The notes under the pieces are model-generated. The model made no database searches and was not told the DNA's origin. It saw nothing but the letters and a program-made list of their open reading frames with translations. A stretch of DNA of 15,394 nucleotides, taken from positions 1 to 15,394 of the forward strand of contig JAZSGM010000093.1 in assembly GCA_045532715.1 (NCBI GenBank). Direction: 5' to 3'. The DNA comes from RGIG2041 sp045532715 (GTDB taxonomy: Bacteria > Bacillota > Clostridia > UBA1381 > UMGS1253). This document shows, piece by piece, positions 15,057 through 15,394 of this stretch. Position 1 is the first letter of the stretch. Every line of letters starts with the position of its first letter. A program made the position numbers and the translations under genes.

Positions 15057-15394
15057 TGGTAATCTGCAATGTTAATTTTACGGCTTGAGGTCAGGTAGGC
15101 TTTCCCATGCCGCTACTCTTCCGTCGCCGGAAAAGCGGTTTCCCTTGAAAGCAGCATACCCGCACGTTACCGTACGTGTGACCTGACTACCACTGAGTCC
15201 GCACCTCAATCCATTGCAAATCAGCGAAGCAACAGTCTAGGGGATTTCCCCGACAGTCACACCTGTTCTTAGCCTCTTTTGCAGATTGCGTTTCAAACAG
15301 CGATAACCGGCTGTATTGGCCAACACAGACCGGTCTGTCCGTTATCCCGGCGCAACCCGCTCAAGGCAGGCTACACTGTACCCAGCACAATAAA
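15057..15394 (-). ncRNA. ole: OLE RNA, 3' part (5' part beyond window)
   Basis: About 340 bp without a plausible ORF, GC-richer than the flanking sequence and dense in helices. Pairings, in plus coordinates: 15082-15090 with 15204-15212 (8 of 9), 15091-15096 with 15181-15186, 15215-15220 with 15278-15283, 15231-15235 with 15263-15267 enclosing a GGGG/CCCC hairpin (15240-15251), and 15302-15307 with 15341-15346 enclosing two further palindromes. OLE RNAs are about 600 nt, membrane-associated through OapA, and lie directly upstream of oapA among isoprenoid genes. Exactly this order (RNA, oapA, dxs, tlyA) is seen here, which is the main basis of the call, because I cannot align to the family model. 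The 3' limit is approximate and may run into the oapA leader; no terminator separates them. Confidence 0.82.

Noticed and set aside
15190..15215. TPP riboswitch-like CTGAG and ACCTGA words
   Set aside because: On the plus strand the words occur in the wrong order and without the remaining conserved core.
15023..15394. RNase P RNA, tmRNA, SRP RNA, rRNA fragment or group II intron
   Set aside because: None of the recalled hallmark segments (for example GAGGAAAGTCC of RNase P or the domain V GAAA hairpin of group II introns) is present; a CACACGT...ACGTGCG hairpin only superficially resembles domain V. The gene context instead fits OLE RNA.

Overview
The window reads as a chromosomal segment of a Gram-positive-lineage (Firmicutes/Clostridia-type) anaerobe of moderate GC. 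The evidence is a NiaR-type 3H repressor, strong consensus sigma-A promoters, GGAGG ribosome sites, a BY-kinase polysaccharide module, S-layer homology (SLH) proteins, a VanZ-family protein and, most tellingly, an OLE RNA locus. Almost everything is on the minus strand; only the niaR gene reads on the plus strand. No tRNA, rRNA, insertion sequence, phage gene or CRISPR array was seen.

Left part (1-1912). A 5' portion of a PfoR-type PTS IIC membrane protein runs off the left edge and is divergent from niaR, a niacin/NAD-responsive repressor. Their shared 160-bp intergenic region holds two face-away consensus promoters. Between them lie three copies of an 8-bp half-site, which is a good candidate NiaR operator. 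niaR ends in a long palindromic bidirectional terminator shared with a convergent gene for an SCP2-fold protein carrying a Lys/Ala-rich tail; that gene has its own promoter.

Cell-envelope part (1909-9622). From right to left, one promoter (9594-9622) drives a Wzz/CpsC-type chain-length regulator, a CpsD-type tyrosine autokinase with an extreme YG-repeat tail, and a membrane-bound UDP-sugar 4,6-dehydratase (EpsC/CapD/PglF type). Two secreted SLH-domain proteins and a VanZ-family membrane protein follow. A perfect 18-bp-arm hairpin sits between the two SLH genes, immediately before the ribosome site of the second, with no obvious promoter after it.

Right part (9648-15394). This is a tightly packed minus-strand operon. 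It starts with a structured non-coding RNA whose 5' part lies beyond the window, and continues with a small membrane protein, dxs, tlyA, and an ABC-2 permease plus ATPase of the Wzm/Wzt (TagG/TagH) type. The order OLE RNA - oapA - dxs - tlyA matches the known genomic context of OLE (ornate, large, extremophilic) RNA, so I call the 3' part of OLE RNA and its membrane partner OapA. The operon links isoprenoid supply (Dxs), rRNA methylation (TlyA) and polysaccharide export, next to a second, Wzy-type polysaccharide control module.

The OLE RNA/OapA locus is the most noteworthy system here. The system is described in other bacteria, but its physical linkage to a polysaccharide exporter and the fine structure of this copy deserve attention.
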